From: Draconibacterium orientale
GTDB taxonomy: Bacteria; Bacteroidota; Bacteroidia; Bacteroidales; Prolixibacteraceae
DNA: 64,000 bases
Reading direction: 5' to 3'
Assembly: GCF_000626635.1 (NCBI RefSeq)
Contig: NZ_CP007451.1
Span: 3,392,501 to 3,456,500, forward strand
The notes below the pieces were generated by a model, which saw only the letters and a list, made by a program, of their open reading frames with translations, did no database searches and was not told the DNA's origin. A program made the position numbers and the translations under genes. Positions 15,470-29,705 of the stretch are shown piece after piece (the stretch's first letter is position 1; each line of letters opens with the position of its first letter).

Positions 15470-17293
15470 TTAAAACATCTGCATGCCGTGTAATTTCTTG
15501 TAGCGGCCGTCAAGCTGCATTAGCTCTTCGTGTGTACCTTGCTCCACAATTTCACCTTCGTGTAGTACACAAATTAAATTCGCATGTTTAATGGTAGATA
15601 AGCGGTGTGCAATAACCAACGAAGTGCGGTTTTTCATCAGGTTCTCCAAGGCTTCCTGTACCAGTTTTTCCGATTCGGTATCCAAGGCCGAAGTAGCTTC
15701 ATCCAATATCAGAATTGGAGGATTCCGTAAAATGGCACGCGCAATAGAAAGGCGTTGCTTTTGTCCGCCCGAAAGTTTATCGCCACGGTCGCCAATTGTG
15801 GTGTTGTAGCCGTTTTCTGTTCCGAGGATAAAATCATGCGCATTGGCAATTTTTGCAGCCTGTATTACTGCTTCCTCGCTCACATTATCAATGCCAAAAG
15901 CAATGTTGTTTCGTATGGTGTCGTTAAATAAAATGGGCTCCTGGTTCACGTTTCCAATCAGGTTGCGTAGCGCTTTAAGTTTCAGGTCGCGAATATCGGT
16001 TCCATCCACTTCAATATTTCCCGAAGTAATGTCCCAAAAGCGCGGCAACAAATCAACCATTGTGGTTTTTCCACTGCCCGAAGATCCAACAAACGCAACG
16101 GTTGTTCCTTTTGGAATATTAAGGCTTACATTCGAAAGTACCTCTGCTTTGTCGTAGGCAAAACTTACATTTTTGTAAACAATATCTTTTTCGAACGACT
16201 TGATATCTTTGGCATCTTTCTTATCAACGATAGTTACTTTTGCAGCAAGAACATGATCGATGCGCTGCATTGAAGCCAGTCCTTTTTCAACACTGTAAAG
16301 TGCTGTTGAGAAGGCTTTAGCCGGATTTATTATTCCGTAGAAAAACACCATATAGCCGATAAATTCGGCAGCAGTAAGCGACGAGTCGTTTCCTCCAAGA
16401 ATAATTCGACCGCCATACCACAAAACAATTACAATAACAATGGTTCCCAAAAACTCACTGGCAGGGTGTGCCAGATTGCGACGCCACATCAGGCGGTTCA
16501 TGATCAGCCGGTAGTTTTGGTTCTCATTTTGAAAACGACCGATGGCTTTTTCTTCGGCATTAAACGATTTTATAATCCGCAATCCCGAAAGATCTTCTTC
16601 AATAATCGACAGAATTTCACCCAGTTTATTTTGCCCTTTGGTTGAAACGCGTTTCAGGCTGCGGCCAATTCGCCCGATAATTAAACCGGTAATCGGCAAC
16701 ATAACAAACACAAATAAAGTAAGCGACCAACTCATGTAAATCATCACGCCCAAATAAACCATTATCAGAATCGGGTTTTTTATCATCATTCCCAGCGAGT
16801 TGGCAATGGAGTTTTCCACTTCCTGTACATCGCTGGTAATACGGGCCATTATATCGCCCTTCCGTTCTTCCGAAAAATAACCGAGCGGTAAGCCAATTAT
16901 CTTCTTGTAAATGAGCGAGCGGATATCGTAAACAACACCGTTGCGCAAAGCTATAAGTACAAAATCGGCCAGGTACGTAAAGCCAACTTTAAAAAGAGTG
17001 GCTATAACTAAAATAAAACCGATAAGCAGTAACGAATCCTGTTGCCCGTGTTCAATAATAAACGAACTGATATAATAGTTTACGTTATTGGTGATGGAAT
17101 CGGCAGTAAGCGCCCATTCCACTTTTTCGGATACCAGTTCTTTTGTTTGAAACAAAATATCGAGTGCCGGAATAAGCATAGCAAACGAAAAGGTTCCGAA
17201 AAGTGCACCTAAAATATTGTAAATAATGTTCATTACGACCTTCCACCGGTAGGGCGGAACAAATCGTTTCATGAGTTTTAAAAATTCTTTCAT
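15470..17293 (-). CDS. MsbA-like ABC exporter, fused permease and ATPase
   Basis: A 607-residue half-transporter: N-terminal six-helix membrane domain (about residues 18-330) and C-terminal ATPase (about 365-600). Walker A is GSSGSGKTT, the signature LSGGQKQRLS, Walker B ILILDEATSALD, followed by the switch His in VIAHRLST. It should dimerise and export a lipid or hydrophobic molecule. Lipid A-core export (MsbA) is the default guess, although such exporters are common and multiply paralogous. It lies convergent with the LutA-like gene with only 22 bp between. purB is upstream on the same strand. Confidence 0.87.
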   Translation of the reverse strand: MKEFLKLMKRFVPPYRWKVVMNIIYNILGALFGTFSFAMLIPALDILFQTKELVSEKVEWALTADSITNNVNYYISSFIIEHGQQDSLLLIGFILVIATLFKVGFTYLADFVLIALRNGVVYDIRSLIYKKIIGLPLGYFSEERKGDIMARITSDVQEVENSIANSLGMMIKNPILIMVYLGVMIYMSWSLTLFVFVMLPITGLIIGRIGRSLKRVSTKGQNKLGEILSIIEEDLSGLRIIKSFNAEEKAIGRFQNENQNYRLIMNRLMWRRNLAHPASEFLGTIVIVIVLWYGGRIILGGNDSSLTAAEFIGYMVFFYGIINPAKAFSTALYSVEKGLASMQRIDHVLAAKVTIVDKKDAKDIKSFEKDIVYKNVSFAYDKAEVLSNVSLNIPKGTTVAFVGSSGSGKTTMVDLLPRFWDITSGNIEVDGTDIRDLKLKALRNLIGNVNQEPILFNDTIRNNIAFGIDNVSEEAVIQAAKIANAHDFILGTENGYNTTIGDRGDKLSGGQKQRLSIARAILRNPPILILDEATSALDTESEKLVQEALENLMKNRTSLVIAHRLSTIKHANLICVLHEGEIVEQGTHEELMQLDGRYKKLHGMQMF

Positions 17294-17400
17294 AAGCTGA
17301 AGGCAGAAGATGCAAATACAAAGCGCATATCTTCTAATTATTGTTTTTTGTATGAGGAGAGCAGCGGAAAAATTCGGCTGCTCTGTTGTCTGCTAAAATC

Positions 17401-18747
17401 TTAAAATATACCGGTATAGTTCTGTGGTGTAATTGCTTTTAACTCTTCTTTTACAGCATCGCTAACGGCTAGGCTGTCAACAAAATTGTGGATTGCCTCT
17501 TTGTTGATCACCTCGTTTTTGCGGGTCAAATCTTTTAAGGCCTCGTAAGGATTTGGGAAAAACTCGCGGCGTAAAATCGTTTGAATGGCCTCGGCAACCA
17601 CTGCCCAGTTATTTTCAAGATCTTTTTCAATGGCTTCTTTATTGATCAGCAATTTGTTTAAACCTTTCAAGGTAGATTTAATGGCAATCAAAGTATGGCC
17701 AAACGGAACACCGATAAAACGGGTAACGGTTGAATCGGTCAGGTCGCGCTGCAAACGCGAAACCGGAAGTTTCTGCGATAGTTGCTCAAAACCTGCATTG
17801 GCTATACCAATATTTCCTTCCGAGTTTTCGAAATCGATCGGGTTAACTTTATGCGGCATGGTTGACGAACCTACTTCGCCCTTTTTGATTTTCTGCTTGA
17901 AGTAGTTCATCGAAATATATGTCCAGATGTCGCGATCCAAATCAAGAATGATATTATTGATACGTTTCAATCCATCAAAAATGGCACTGTGGTTATCGTA
18001 GTGCGAAATTTGTGTGGTGAATTGCGAACGGTTCAATCCCAGTTTATCTTTCAGGAATTTGTTGGCAAACTCTTCCCAGTTAATATCGGGGTAAGCTACT
18101 AAGTGTGCATTAAAGTTTCCGGTAGCTCCGCCAAATTTTGCATCAATGGCAATTGATTTTAGCTGAACCAACTGCACCATAATTCGCTCTAAAAATACTT
18201 TAATCTCTTTTCCAACTTTTGTTGGCGAAGCAGGCTGTCCGTGTGTTTTTGCCAGCATCGGAATATCTTTCCATTCGCTGGCCATCATCAGCAACTTTTC
18301 TATCAGTTCTTGCAACAGCGGGTAATATTCCTCTTCCAAAGCATCTTGTATCGATTTCGGAATGGCGGTATTATTGGCGTCCTGCGAGGTAAGTGCAAAG
18401 TGAATAAACTCTTTGTATTTACCCAACTCCAGCTTATCAAATTCATCTTTAATAAAATACTCAACAGCTTTTACATCGTGGTTGGTTACGCTTTCAATGT
18501 CTTTAATACGTTGTGCATCTTCAAGCGAAAAGTTTTCGTGAAGCTCACGAAGTTTCTTTAGTTTATCTGTATGAATATCAGCAAGTTGTGGTAAAGGAAT
18601 TTCGCAAAGGGCAATAAAATATTCTATTTCGGTAAATAATCGGTATTTAATCAGCGCGAATTCGCTGAAGTATTTTCCCAACCCTTCTACTTTGTTACTG
18701 TACCTGCCGTCAACCGGCGAAATTGCTGTTAATGTATTAAGTTCCAT
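17401..18747 (-). CDS. purB: adenylosuccinate lyase
   Basis: A 448-residue fumarase/aspartase superfamily enzyme. It cleaves SAICAR to AICAR and adenylosuccinate to AMP, two steps of purine synthesis. AISPVDGRYSNKV is the PurB N-terminus. TSQDANNTA and KTHGQPASPTKVGKE carry the general acid His region. The flexible signature loop is GSSTMPHKVNPIDFENSEGN, with its catalytic Ser. Length is that of the E. coli-type PurB. It appears monocistronic with a promoter box close to the ATG. purT, another purine enzyme, lies 5 kb away but is not linked. Confidence 0.96.
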   Translation of the reverse strand: MELNTLTAISPVDGRYSNKVEGLGKYFSEFALIKYRLFTEIEYFIALCEIPLPQLADIHTDKLKKLRELHENFSLEDAQRIKDIESVTNHDVKAVEYFIKDEFDKLELGKYKEFIHFALTSQDANNTAIPKSIQDALEEEYYPLLQELIEKLLMMASEWKDIPMLAKTHGQPASPTKVGKEIKVFLERIMVQLVQLKSIAIDAKFGGATGNFNAHLVAYPDINWEEFANKFLKDKLGLNRSQFTTQISHYDNHSAIFDGLKRINNIILDLDRDIWTYISMNYFKQKIKKGEVGSSTMPHKVNPIDFENSEGNIGIANAGFEQLSQKLPVSRLQRDLTDSTVTRFIGVPFGHTLIAIKSTLKGLNKLLINKEAIEKDLENNWAVVAEAIQTILRREFFPNPYEALKDLTRKNEVINKEAIHNFVDSLAVSDAVKEELKAITPQNYTGIF

Positions 18748-18770
18748 TGTTATTACTTAGAATTAAGCTG

Positions 18771-18778
18771 CAAATTTA
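18771..18778 (-). promoter_or_regulatory. -7 box of purB
   Basis: Minus-strand TAAATTTG matches TAnnTTTG and lies 23 bases before the start codon. The -33 element is not obvious. Confidence 0.5.
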
Positions 18779-18949
18779 TAAAATTAAGCGGACTAGCTAT
18801 TTGGCAGCCGGGTGAATTTAATATTCTTTAACCGCGGCAACGATTAGCGATTGTCTTTAATTCCCGAAAATGAGTTTTTAGCTTTTCTGAATGAAGCATT
18901 AATTGTAATTAGTTTTTTGTATTTTGGAACTTGAAAAAAAATCAATGTC

Positions 18950-20350
18950 ATGAAGCTCAAAAATTTCTGGATTTTGTTATTTGTACTTGCCGCTTTGGGC
19001 GCTTTTGCGCAGGAGGCCAACAAGAAAAATGTATTTCTTCTCAATATCAAATCAGAAATTACCCCGGCCACTCGACGACAGGTGAGCCAGGCTTTTGCGG
19101 AAGCCGATTCGGTAAAAGCCGACGTGTTTCTCATTCACATGAATACCTACGGCGGAACTGTGGTTGATGCCGACTCTATACGCACACGAATTCTTCAAAG
19201 TAACATCCCGGTTTATGTGTTTATCGATAATAATGCAGCATCGGCAGGTGCGTTGATTTCCATTGCCTGCGATGGTATTTATATGCGCCCCGGAGGAAGT
19301 ATTGGAGCAGCCACGGTAGTCAACCAAACCGGAGCGGCAATGCCCGATAAATACCAGAGCTACATGCGATCGACTATGCGGGCAACAGCTGAGGCACACG
19401 GGAAAGATACAACGATTACAGCCGCCGGTGATACGATTATTGATTGGTTTCGCGATCCGAAAATTGCTGAGGCCATGGTTGATGAACGTATTTTTATTGA
19501 AGGCGTTTCCGATACGGGGCAGGTGTTAACTTTTACACCTTCGGAAGCGATGGAAAATGGTTTTTGTGAAGGAACAGCCGAAACCATTGACGAAGTGCTG
19601 CAACAAGTTGGTATCGCCGACTATGAGTTGTTTGAATACGAGCCAACTTTTATTGAAAAGATCATCGGCTTCCTGGTGCATCCAATGGTTTCAGGATTGT
19701 TGATTATGGCCATTGTGGGAGGGATTTACTTTGAAATGCAATCGCCGGGAATAGGTTTTCCGCTGGGAATAGCAATTTTGGCGGCTTTGCTTTATTTTAT
19801 GCCGCTATATCTCGAAGGTCTGGCCGAACACTGGGAAATTGCGCTGTTTATTGTGGGGCTCATACTTATTGCGGTGGAAATATTTGTTATCCCGGGCTTT
19901 GGAGTTGCCGGAGCCCTCGGAATCGTGTTTGTTTTTGTTGGTCTGGTTTTAAGCCTGATCGACAATGTTAACTTCGATTTTGAAGGCGTGCAGATGGAAG
20001 GTGTTGGAAAAGCAATTGCCACGGTGGTTATCGGAATATTTAGTGGTTTTGTATTGGCACTTTACCTCGGGAAACGCATGTTTACAGCCGAACATGGATG
20101 GTTTAAAAACTTTGCGTTAAACACGGTTCAGCATGTTAATGATGGTTTTGTGAGTGTTAATACCACACTTTTTGAGTTGAAAGGAAAGAAAGGAATTGCC
20201 CAGACCGTTTTACGCCCCGGAGGAAAAATAAACATTGAAGGCGAAGTTTACGATGCAATTGCCGTTACTGGTTTTATTGATAAAGACGAAAAAATAATTG
20301 TTACAAAAGTTGAAGCCACTCAGCTTTATGTGGAGTTGGATGAAGAATAA
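18950..20350 (+). CDS. NfeD-family membrane serine protease
   Basis: A 466-residue protein: signal peptide (about 1-20), ClpP-like protease domain, transmembrane helices (about 225-370) and a C-terminal NfeD OB-fold (about 400-460). Catalytic Ser98 is in NNAASAGALI, and Lys134 in MPDKYQSY fits the Ser-Lys dyad. GGTVVDAD marks the crotonase-like fold. Long NfeD proteins of this type sit beside stomatin-like proteins and cleave their hydrophobic C-termini. No stomatin gene is adjacent here, so the partner, if any, is elsewhere. ATG at 18950 begins the signal peptide directly. Confidence 0.88.
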   Translation: MKLKNFWILLFVLAALGAFAQEANKKNVFLLNIKSEITPATRRQVSQAFAEADSVKADVFLIHMNTYGGTVVDADSIRTRILQSNIPVYVFIDNNAASAGALISIACDGIYMRPGGSIGAATVVNQTGAAMPDKYQSYMRSTMRATAEAHGKDTTITAAGDTIIDWFRDPKIAEAMVDERIFIEGVSDTGQVLTFTPSEAMENGFCEGTAETIDEVLQQVGIADYELFEYEPTFIEKIIGFLVHPMVSGLLIMAIVGGIYFEMQSPGIGFPLGIAILAALLYFMPLYLEGLAEHWEIALFIVGLILIAVEIFVIPGFGVAGALGIVFVFVGLVLSLIDNVNFDFEGVQMEGVGKAIATVVIGIFSGFVLALYLGKRMFTAEHGWFKNFALNTVQHVNDGFVSVNTTLFELKGKKGIAQTVLRPGGKINIEGEVYDAIAVTGFIDKDEKIIVTKVEATQLYVELDEE

Positions 20351-20400
20351 GGAACAAGGAACAAGTAGAAAGTTCAAAGGCAAAAGTTGCGAGCTTTGTG

Positions 20401-20421
20401 CATCAATCTTAAAGTCAATCT
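20401..20421. repeat. short CATCAATCTT repeat
   Basis: This 21-base word in the gap after the NfeD gene matches the one at 30088-30108 with a single mismatch. It is part of the GATTGA-type repeat family described at 29454. Confidence 0.5.
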
Positions 20422-20436
20422 GCATCAATCCTGCTG

Positions 20437-20967
20437 TCAGTCTTTCAGGCGATAAAACATTATCTCTTCTGTGTCGTTGGGCAAAGTAACGTGTTTTGAA
20501 AAACGCATTCCCAGCTTTTCCAACAGTCGTTGCGAGCGCAAATTGTATTTTGCAGTAATTGCAGTTAAATTCTTGATTTTAAAATCTTCAATTCCTGCCT
20601 TTTTTAATCGTTCGGCAGCTTCAAAAGCATAGCCCTGTCCTTCAAATTCAGGCAAAAAGGCAAAACCAATATCTATACCTTCCAGTCCGTCACGGTCGAA
20701 AAGTCCGCAGGTGCCCAGTTTGGCGTTATCAAGTTTTCTGACGACTACATAGTTTCCATAACCTTCCTTCTTTAGTTGAGGATACATTTTTTCTCGTATG
20801 TACGCACGTGCTTCTTCTTCCGAGTAAACACCACGATCGCCAATGTACTGAAGCCATTTTTCGGAATTCAGCAAGCGGAAAATAAAAAGGCTGTCGTTTT
20901 CGGTGCAGGGGCGCAGAAAAAGCCGTTCTGTTTCGAAAGTGAGGTAGTTGGTGCCTTCAATAATCAT
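20437..20967 (-). CDS. GNAT acetyltransferase, RimJ/RimL type
   Basis: A 176-residue N-acetyltransferase. TERLFLRPCTENDS is the usual start of the Acetyltransf_3 fold. The acetyl-CoA loop is in EFEGQGYAFEA, a Q/RxxGxG/A-like motif. NLRSQRLLEKLGMRF is the conserved C-terminal strand-helix. The acceptor may be a ribosomal protein N-terminus, a peptide or a small molecule, and sequence does not decide. It is followed by a short repeat-bearing spacer and is likely monocistronic. Confidence 0.87.
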   Translation of the reverse strand: MIIEGTNYLTFETERLFLRPCTENDSLFIFRLLNSEKWLQYIGDRGVYSEEEARAYIREKMYPQLKKEGYGNYVVVRKLDNAKLGTCGLFDRDGLEGIDIGFAFLPEFEGQGYAFEAAERLKKAGIEDFKIKNLTAITAKYNLRSQRLLEKLGMRFSKHVTLPNDTEEIMFYRLKD

Positions 20968-21023
20968 TACCTGTTTTTTTTATTCTGGATTATAAAAATA
21001 GGCAAGATTACGGTTGTGGCAAA

Positions 21024-21053
21024 TAAAAAGCCCGGAACCAAAAGCTCCGGGCT
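21024..21053 (-). terminator. terminator of the exported C1-type peptidase gene
   Basis: On the minus strand AGCCCGGA and TCCGGGCT (21046-21053 and 21029-21036) form a stem, followed by TTTTTATTT, just beyond the stop at 21061. Confidence 0.85.
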
Positions 21054-21060
21054 GCTTATC

Positions 21061-22434
21061 TTAGAACATCCAGTCCCAGGCCGGGAGCATGGTGGCCTCT
21101 GTTTCGTAAATTTCCAGTACCTCGGGTGTAACAAACTTTTTGTGTACCACAATGCGGAACATGTACTCGTCGAACCACTCGTCGGTAAACGTAAGGTAGC
21201 CTTTATGACCGGCGCTTTCGCCCCAACTGTTTTCGAACTGCCATTTAACAGGGTTTCCCTTGTCGTCAATATCAACAGCAACAAGTGCCATGCCGTGCGA
21301 CGAACCGCTTGATTTGGTTTGTATGCGTTCGGCTTTGTCCATGGTAAACGACACGCCGTAAACCGATTCGTAATCAAAATTATCAATATCCAGAATGCCG
21401 TAATCGCGATCGAGTTGTTGTCCAACATCGCAGGATGCATAAAGTGCTTCGTTGTTTTTGATCGATTCAATGGCCATGGCTTTAATTTTATCGTTGGCCA
21501 GGTTTACATAGTGCCAGTTTACGCCTTCTTCCACATTTCGATAGTTGTCAATTTCGTAATGTACGTTAAACGGCCGCGTAGGATCGTTCATTAACATTAC
21601 ATAGTCGCTAACCTGGATATCGCCCAATACTTTTTGTTTAAATTCGAGTGGGGTATAGGTTTGGTACGCCGATACAACATTGTCTTTGTCCTCGTAACGC
21701 CAGGTAAATTCGCTGGGCGGAATGCCCAGGTTCAGTGCCAGCATGCGGTAAATGTCCTTCATCATTTCCTGGCGCATGGCCTGAAGTTCTTTTGTTTTCG
21801 CCCCCGAATCAGCTGCTTCGCGTAAACGCAATCCATCTTCTTTTAATTTTAAGTTGATGAATTTTACCATGGAGCGGGTATTTTCGCTGGAGTGTGTTTC
21901 TGTCATTGCCGATTTCGGAATCATTCCGTATTTATCTACCAGGTTGGCAAAACTGCTCCACATTCCTCCGTCGCTCACAGGCGAGCTAAGGTACCACTGC
22001 ACCAGGCGGTCATCGATGGGCTGGTCGGCCGTTTCAATCATGTTATTTAAAAACAGGTTGGCTTTTTCGAAAATATCCCAGAAGTACAGGTAGTTTTGCG
22101 AAAACTCGAATGAGTTAAGGTTAAAAACTTCCATCGCTTTTGGGCGAAACATATTTAAGGAGGTAAACAACCAACAGCGTCCCGAGCTTTTCTGGTCGGT
22201 AATGCCTTTAACATCCACACGATAAGTGAAACGGTGGTCGTCTTCGTTAATATTCGTAAGGTTTTTGGCCAGTTTGTTGATGTCGTTTGCCGAAAGGGCG
22301 TTTTGCATTCCCTTGGTGTAAGCATCCATTTTTAGCGATGTTTTAATCTCCGTAATGGCTGTTTGGTCCAGCTCCTGTGCGGTGCTTCCAAGTGCAAGAA
22401 AAGCCGTGAAAGCAGCAAGTAAAAGTTTCTTCAT
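21061..22434 (-). CDS. exported C1B (PepC/bleomycin hydrolase-like) peptidase
   Basis: A 457-residue papain-fold aminopeptidase of the C1B group with a signal peptide (about 1-19, cleaved near STAQ). Catalytic Cys87 is in SSGRCWLFTSLN, His in GSSHGMALVAVD and Asn in WQFENSWGE. The C-terminal arm ends in AWDWMF. Cytoplasmic PepC and bleomycin hydrolase lack signals, so this one probably trims peptides in the periplasm, as do several homologues in Bacteroidia. It is one gene with its own promoter box and terminator. Confidence 0.92.
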   Translation of the reverse strand: MKKLLLAAFTAFLALGSTAQELDQTAITEIKTSLKMDAYTKGMQNALSANDINKLAKNLTNINEDDHRFTYRVDVKGITDQKSSGRCWLFTSLNMFRPKAMEVFNLNSFEFSQNYLYFWDIFEKANLFLNNMIETADQPIDDRLVQWYLSSPVSDGGMWSSFANLVDKYGMIPKSAMTETHSSENTRSMVKFINLKLKEDGLRLREAADSGAKTKELQAMRQEMMKDIYRMLALNLGIPPSEFTWRYEDKDNVVSAYQTYTPLEFKQKVLGDIQVSDYVMLMNDPTRPFNVHYEIDNYRNVEEGVNWHYVNLANDKIKAMAIESIKNNEALYASCDVGQQLDRDYGILDIDNFDYESVYGVSFTMDKAERIQTKSSGSSHGMALVAVDIDDKGNPVKWQFENSWGESAGHKGYLTFTDEWFDEYMFRIVVHKKFVTPEVLEIYETEATMLPAWDWMF

Positions 22435-22457
22435 TTCTGATAATTTTGTTTCAGAAG

Positions 22458-22465
22458 CAAAATTA
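22458..22465 (-). promoter_or_regulatory. -7 box of the C1-type peptidase gene
   Basis: Minus-strand TAATTTTG fits TAnnTTTG and lies 23 bases before the start. No clear -33 TTG. Confidence 0.5.
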
Positions 22466-22564
22466 AAAGAATAGTTGTATTTGCACGGACAGGATTAAGG
22501 ATTAGAGGTAAACAGCATTCAAATTTACGAACAAGTTTGTTGAATAAGCTGTTAAATATTCAAA

Positions 22565-23452
22565 TCATGCCAGCTTCTCTTTAAAGAAATCGATGGTTCG
22601 CGACCAGGCTAATTTTGCTGCAGCTTCATCATATCGTGGCGTAGTATCGTTATGAAATCCGTGGTTTACTCCCGGATACATGTGTGCCGTGTATTCTTTA
22701 TTGTATTTTTTTAGTGCAGCTTCGTAGTCCGGCCAACCTTCATTAACGCGTGTGTCCAGTTCAGCATAATGCAACAGTAGCGGGGCTTTAATTTGTTTGG
22801 TTTGTTCTTCTGAAGGCTGACCACCATAAAATGGCACAGCTGCTTTTAAATCTGATACTTCTACAGCCATCATATTCGATATCCAGCCTCCAAAACAAAA
22901 GCCAACCACTCCGATATTTCCGTCGCATTCCGGGTGCGATTTCAGATAGTCGAAAGCCGCAATAAAGTCTTGCAGCATTTCATTTCTGTCGCGCTTGCTT
23001 TGCAGGGTGCGTCCGTCATCGTCGTTTCCGGGATAACCACCCAGCGGGCTTAGTGCATCGGGCGAAACGGAAATAAATCCGGCCAGTGCTGCACGCCTTC
23101 CAACATCGGCAATGTGTGGATTTAAACCTCGGTTCTCGTGTACAACAACAATTCCGGGTAGTTTTGTTGAATTTCCTGCCGGCCGCGATAATTGGCCTCT
23201 TATTTTTCCTCCACCCTTGGGCGAATTGTATTCGATGGTTTCTGTTTTTAACCGCGCATCCTCAGCTTTAATCTGAATTTTATCCTGATAGTTGGGCATA
23301 ATAAAACTCATGAGCGACGAAACCGTTAAACCTCCAACGGCATAGGCCGAAAGTCGTTCAACAAATTTTCTGCGATCGATTCGGTTGTGCGCATAGTCAT
23401 CGTACAGGTCGAAAACCTCCTGTCTAATTTGTTCTTTCTTTATTGCTTTCAT
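22565..23452 (-). CDS. Tat-exported dienelactone hydrolase-family protein
   Basis: A 295-residue alpha/beta hydrolase. Nucleophile Cys is in VGFCFGGW, Asp in AELDTRVNEGW and His in GVNHGFHND, the Cys-Asp-His triad of the dienelactone hydrolase family. The N-terminus has a polar stretch, DRRKFVERLSAYAVGG and a hydrophobic run, which resembles a twin-arginine signal placed after about 25 residues, as in YghX-like proteins. It is thus predicted to act in the periplasm on an unknown ester or lactone. No aromatic-degradation genes surround it. Confidence 0.85.
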   Translation of the reverse strand: MKAIKKEQIRQEVFDLYDDYAHNRIDRRKFVERLSAYAVGGLTVSSLMSFIMPNYQDKIQIKAEDARLKTETIEYNSPKGGGKIRGQLSRPAGNSTKLPGIVVVHENRGLNPHIADVGRRAALAGFISVSPDALSPLGGYPGNDDDGRTLQSKRDRNEMLQDFIAAFDYLKSHPECDGNIGVVGFCFGGWISNMMAVEVSDLKAAVPFYGGQPSEEQTKQIKAPLLLHYAELDTRVNEGWPDYEAALKKYNKEYTAHMYPGVNHGFHNDTTPRYDEAAAKLAWSRTIDFFKEKLA

Positions 23453-23606
23453 TGTTAGTTATTTATATTGAAATAACTACTAATGATTTCGCTTTGTTCA
23501 ATAACTGTATTGAATTTCCTAAGGGCAAGTGGTCAATCAGTTTCAACAAAACGTTAGCAAAACAAAGTCGGGAAGTGGTTTTAAAATGTGTAATCGTAAA
23601 TAAATT

Positions 23607-23614
23607 TATTTTTG
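23607..23614 (+). promoter_or_regulatory. -7 box of purT
   Basis: TATTTTTG matches TAnnTTTG. It overlaps an in-frame TTG at 23612 and so argues that translation starts at the ATG at 23642, about 21 bases after the expected transcription start. Confidence 0.6.
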
Positions 23615-23641
23615 CGGCATCAAAAAAAAACGAAAACAGGG

Positions 23642-24832
23642 ATGAGCACAAAGGTAGTTTTAGGAACAAAGTTTTCGCCGTCGGCAATAAAAGTTATTTT
23701 GTTGGGATCGGGTGAATTAGGAAAAGAAGTGGTAATCGAATTTCAGCGTTACGGCGTGGAAGTTATTGCGGTTGACAGCTACGAAAATGCGCCTGCCATG
23801 CAGGTTGCCGATCGTTATTATGTGGCCTCTATGCTGGATGGCGAACGTTTGGCTGAAATTATCAGAACCGAAAAACCGGATTATATCATCCCGGAAGTGG
23901 AAGCCATTGCCACCGACAAATTGCTGGAGTTGGAAAAGGAAGGTTTCCATGTAATTCCAACAGCCAATGCAACGCGACTGACCATGAATCGCGAAGGTAT
24001 CAGAACTTTGGTGGCTGAAGAATTGGGGCTTTCAACTTCGCCTTACAAATTTGCCGGAACAAAAGAAGAGTTTGTAGCAGCCATCGAAGAAATTGGATTC
24101 CCCTGTGTGGTGAAACCAATCATGAGTTCGTCGGGAAAAGGACAAAGTGTAGTGAAAAGTGCTGCTGATATTGATTACGCGTGGAACTATGCCATGGAAG
24201 GTGCCCGTGGAAATAGTGACCGTGTAATTGTGGAAGGTTTTGTTGATTTTGATTACGAAATTACCTTGCTAACTATCAGTCATGTTGGCGGCGTTTCGTT
24301 TTGTGAACCCATTGGCCATCGCCAGGAAGGCGGCGATTACCAGGAGTCGTGGCAACCACAAGCCATGACAGAAAAGGCACTGACAGAAGCCCAACACATT
24401 GCTAAAACTGTTGTGGAAGCACTGGGTGGCCGCGGTTTATTTGGCGTAGAATTTTTTGTGAAAAACGATACCGTTTATTTCAGCGAGCTTTCGCCACGTC
24501 CGCACGATACCGGAATGGTAACAATGATTTCGCAGGATTTGAGCGAATTTGCCCTGCACGTAAGGGCGATTCTTGGTTTGCCCATTCCGAACATCAAATT
24601 TCACGGGCCATCGGCAAGTAGCGTGATTATGGTAAAAGGAGAATCGAAGCAAGTGGCTTTTTCTAACCTCACAGAAGTTTTGAGTGAGCCGGATACGCAG
24701 TTGCGTTTATTTGGTAAGCCCGAAGTAAAAGGCGAACGCCGGATGGGAGTTTGCCTGGCACGGGCCAACTCGGTGGAAGAAGCCCGCGATAAAGCGAATA
24801 AAGCAAGTAGCTCAGTTGTTGTTCAGTTGTAA
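23642..24832 (+). CDS. purT: formate-dependent GAR transformylase
   Basis: A 396-residue ATP-grasp enzyme converting glycinamide ribonucleotide, formate and ATP to formyl-[17 protein letters not shown] is the N-terminal nucleotide-fold start. [11 protein letters not shown] is the ATP-grasp loop, and [14 protein letters not shown] holds the metal-binding and GAR-binding residues. ATG at 23642 gives the normal PurT N-terminus. A TTG 30 bases upstream lies inside the promoter box. It stands alone with its own terminator. The enzyme lets the cell make purines with formate instead of formyl-tetrahydrofolate at this step. Confidence 0.95.
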   Translation: MSTKVVLGTKFSPSAIKVILLGSGELGKEVVIEFQRYGVEVIAVDSYENAPAMQVADRYYVASMLDGERLAEIIRTEKPDYIIPEVEAIATDKLLELEKEGFHVIPTANATRLTMNREGIRTLVAEELGLSTSPYKFAGTKEEFVAAIEEIGFPCVVKPIMSSSGKGQSVVKSAADIDYAWNYAMEGARGNSDRVIVEGFVDFDYEITLLTISHVGGVSFCEPIGHRQEGGDYQESWQPQAMTEKALTEAQHIAKTVVEALGGRGLFGVEFFVKNDTVYFSELSPRPHDTGMVTMISQDLSEFALHVRAILGLPIPNIKFHGPSASSVIMVKGESKQVAFSNLTEVLSEPDTQLRLFGKPEVKGERRMGVCLARANSVEEARDKANKASSSVVVQL

Positions 24833-24856
24833 AACGACCACTTATAAATAAAATAA

Positions 24857-24889
24857 AAACCGGCCTTGAGGAACAAAGCCGGTTTTTTT
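24857..24889 (+). terminator. terminator of purT
   Basis: AAACCGGC and GCCGGTTT arms (24857-24864 and 24878-24885) with a T run. It lies between convergent purT and the beta-galactosidase gene. Confidence 0.85.
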
Positions 24890-24916
24890 AATGGTTTAGA
24901 TTAAAGTCTGCCTTTT

Positions 24917-29396
<4,480 letters not shown>

Positions 29397-29418
29397 AGTT
29401 CTAATTTGAATTCAGCTT

Positions 29419-29426
29419 CAAAGATA
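29419..29426 (-). promoter_or_regulatory. -7 box of mltG
   Basis: Minus-strand TATCTTTG fits TAnnTTTG and lies 22 bases before the start codon. Confidence 0.5.
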
Positions 29427-29453
29427 AAATTCTTTCGGTTGCAGAGAAAGGTT

Positions 29454-29632
29454 GATGGAGATTGAAAAAAGATTGATGTTGAGATTGAGGTATAGATTGA
29501 AGAAGATTGAAGAAGATTGATGAAAGATTGAAGGAGATTGAAAAAAGATTGATGTTGAGATTGAGGTATAGATTGAAGAAGATTGATGAAAGATTGAAGG
29601 AGATTGAAAAAAGATTGAAGGAGACTGATTGA
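29454..29632. repeat. GATTGA-rich polypurine repeat tract
   Basis: A purine-rich tract built of AGATTGA words with short variable linkers. A block of about 50 bases containing AGATTGATGTTGAGATTGAGG occurs twice (from about 29458 and 29537). Similar words in reverse orientation lie at 30079-30118 beyond the four-helix-bundle gene. Confidence 0.8.
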
Positions 29633-29705
29633 ATTAAAGAGTGCGTGAAATTGATATTGTGTTAATTTATAGTAAATTAGATGCTGAATATAACTCAGAT
29701 ATACT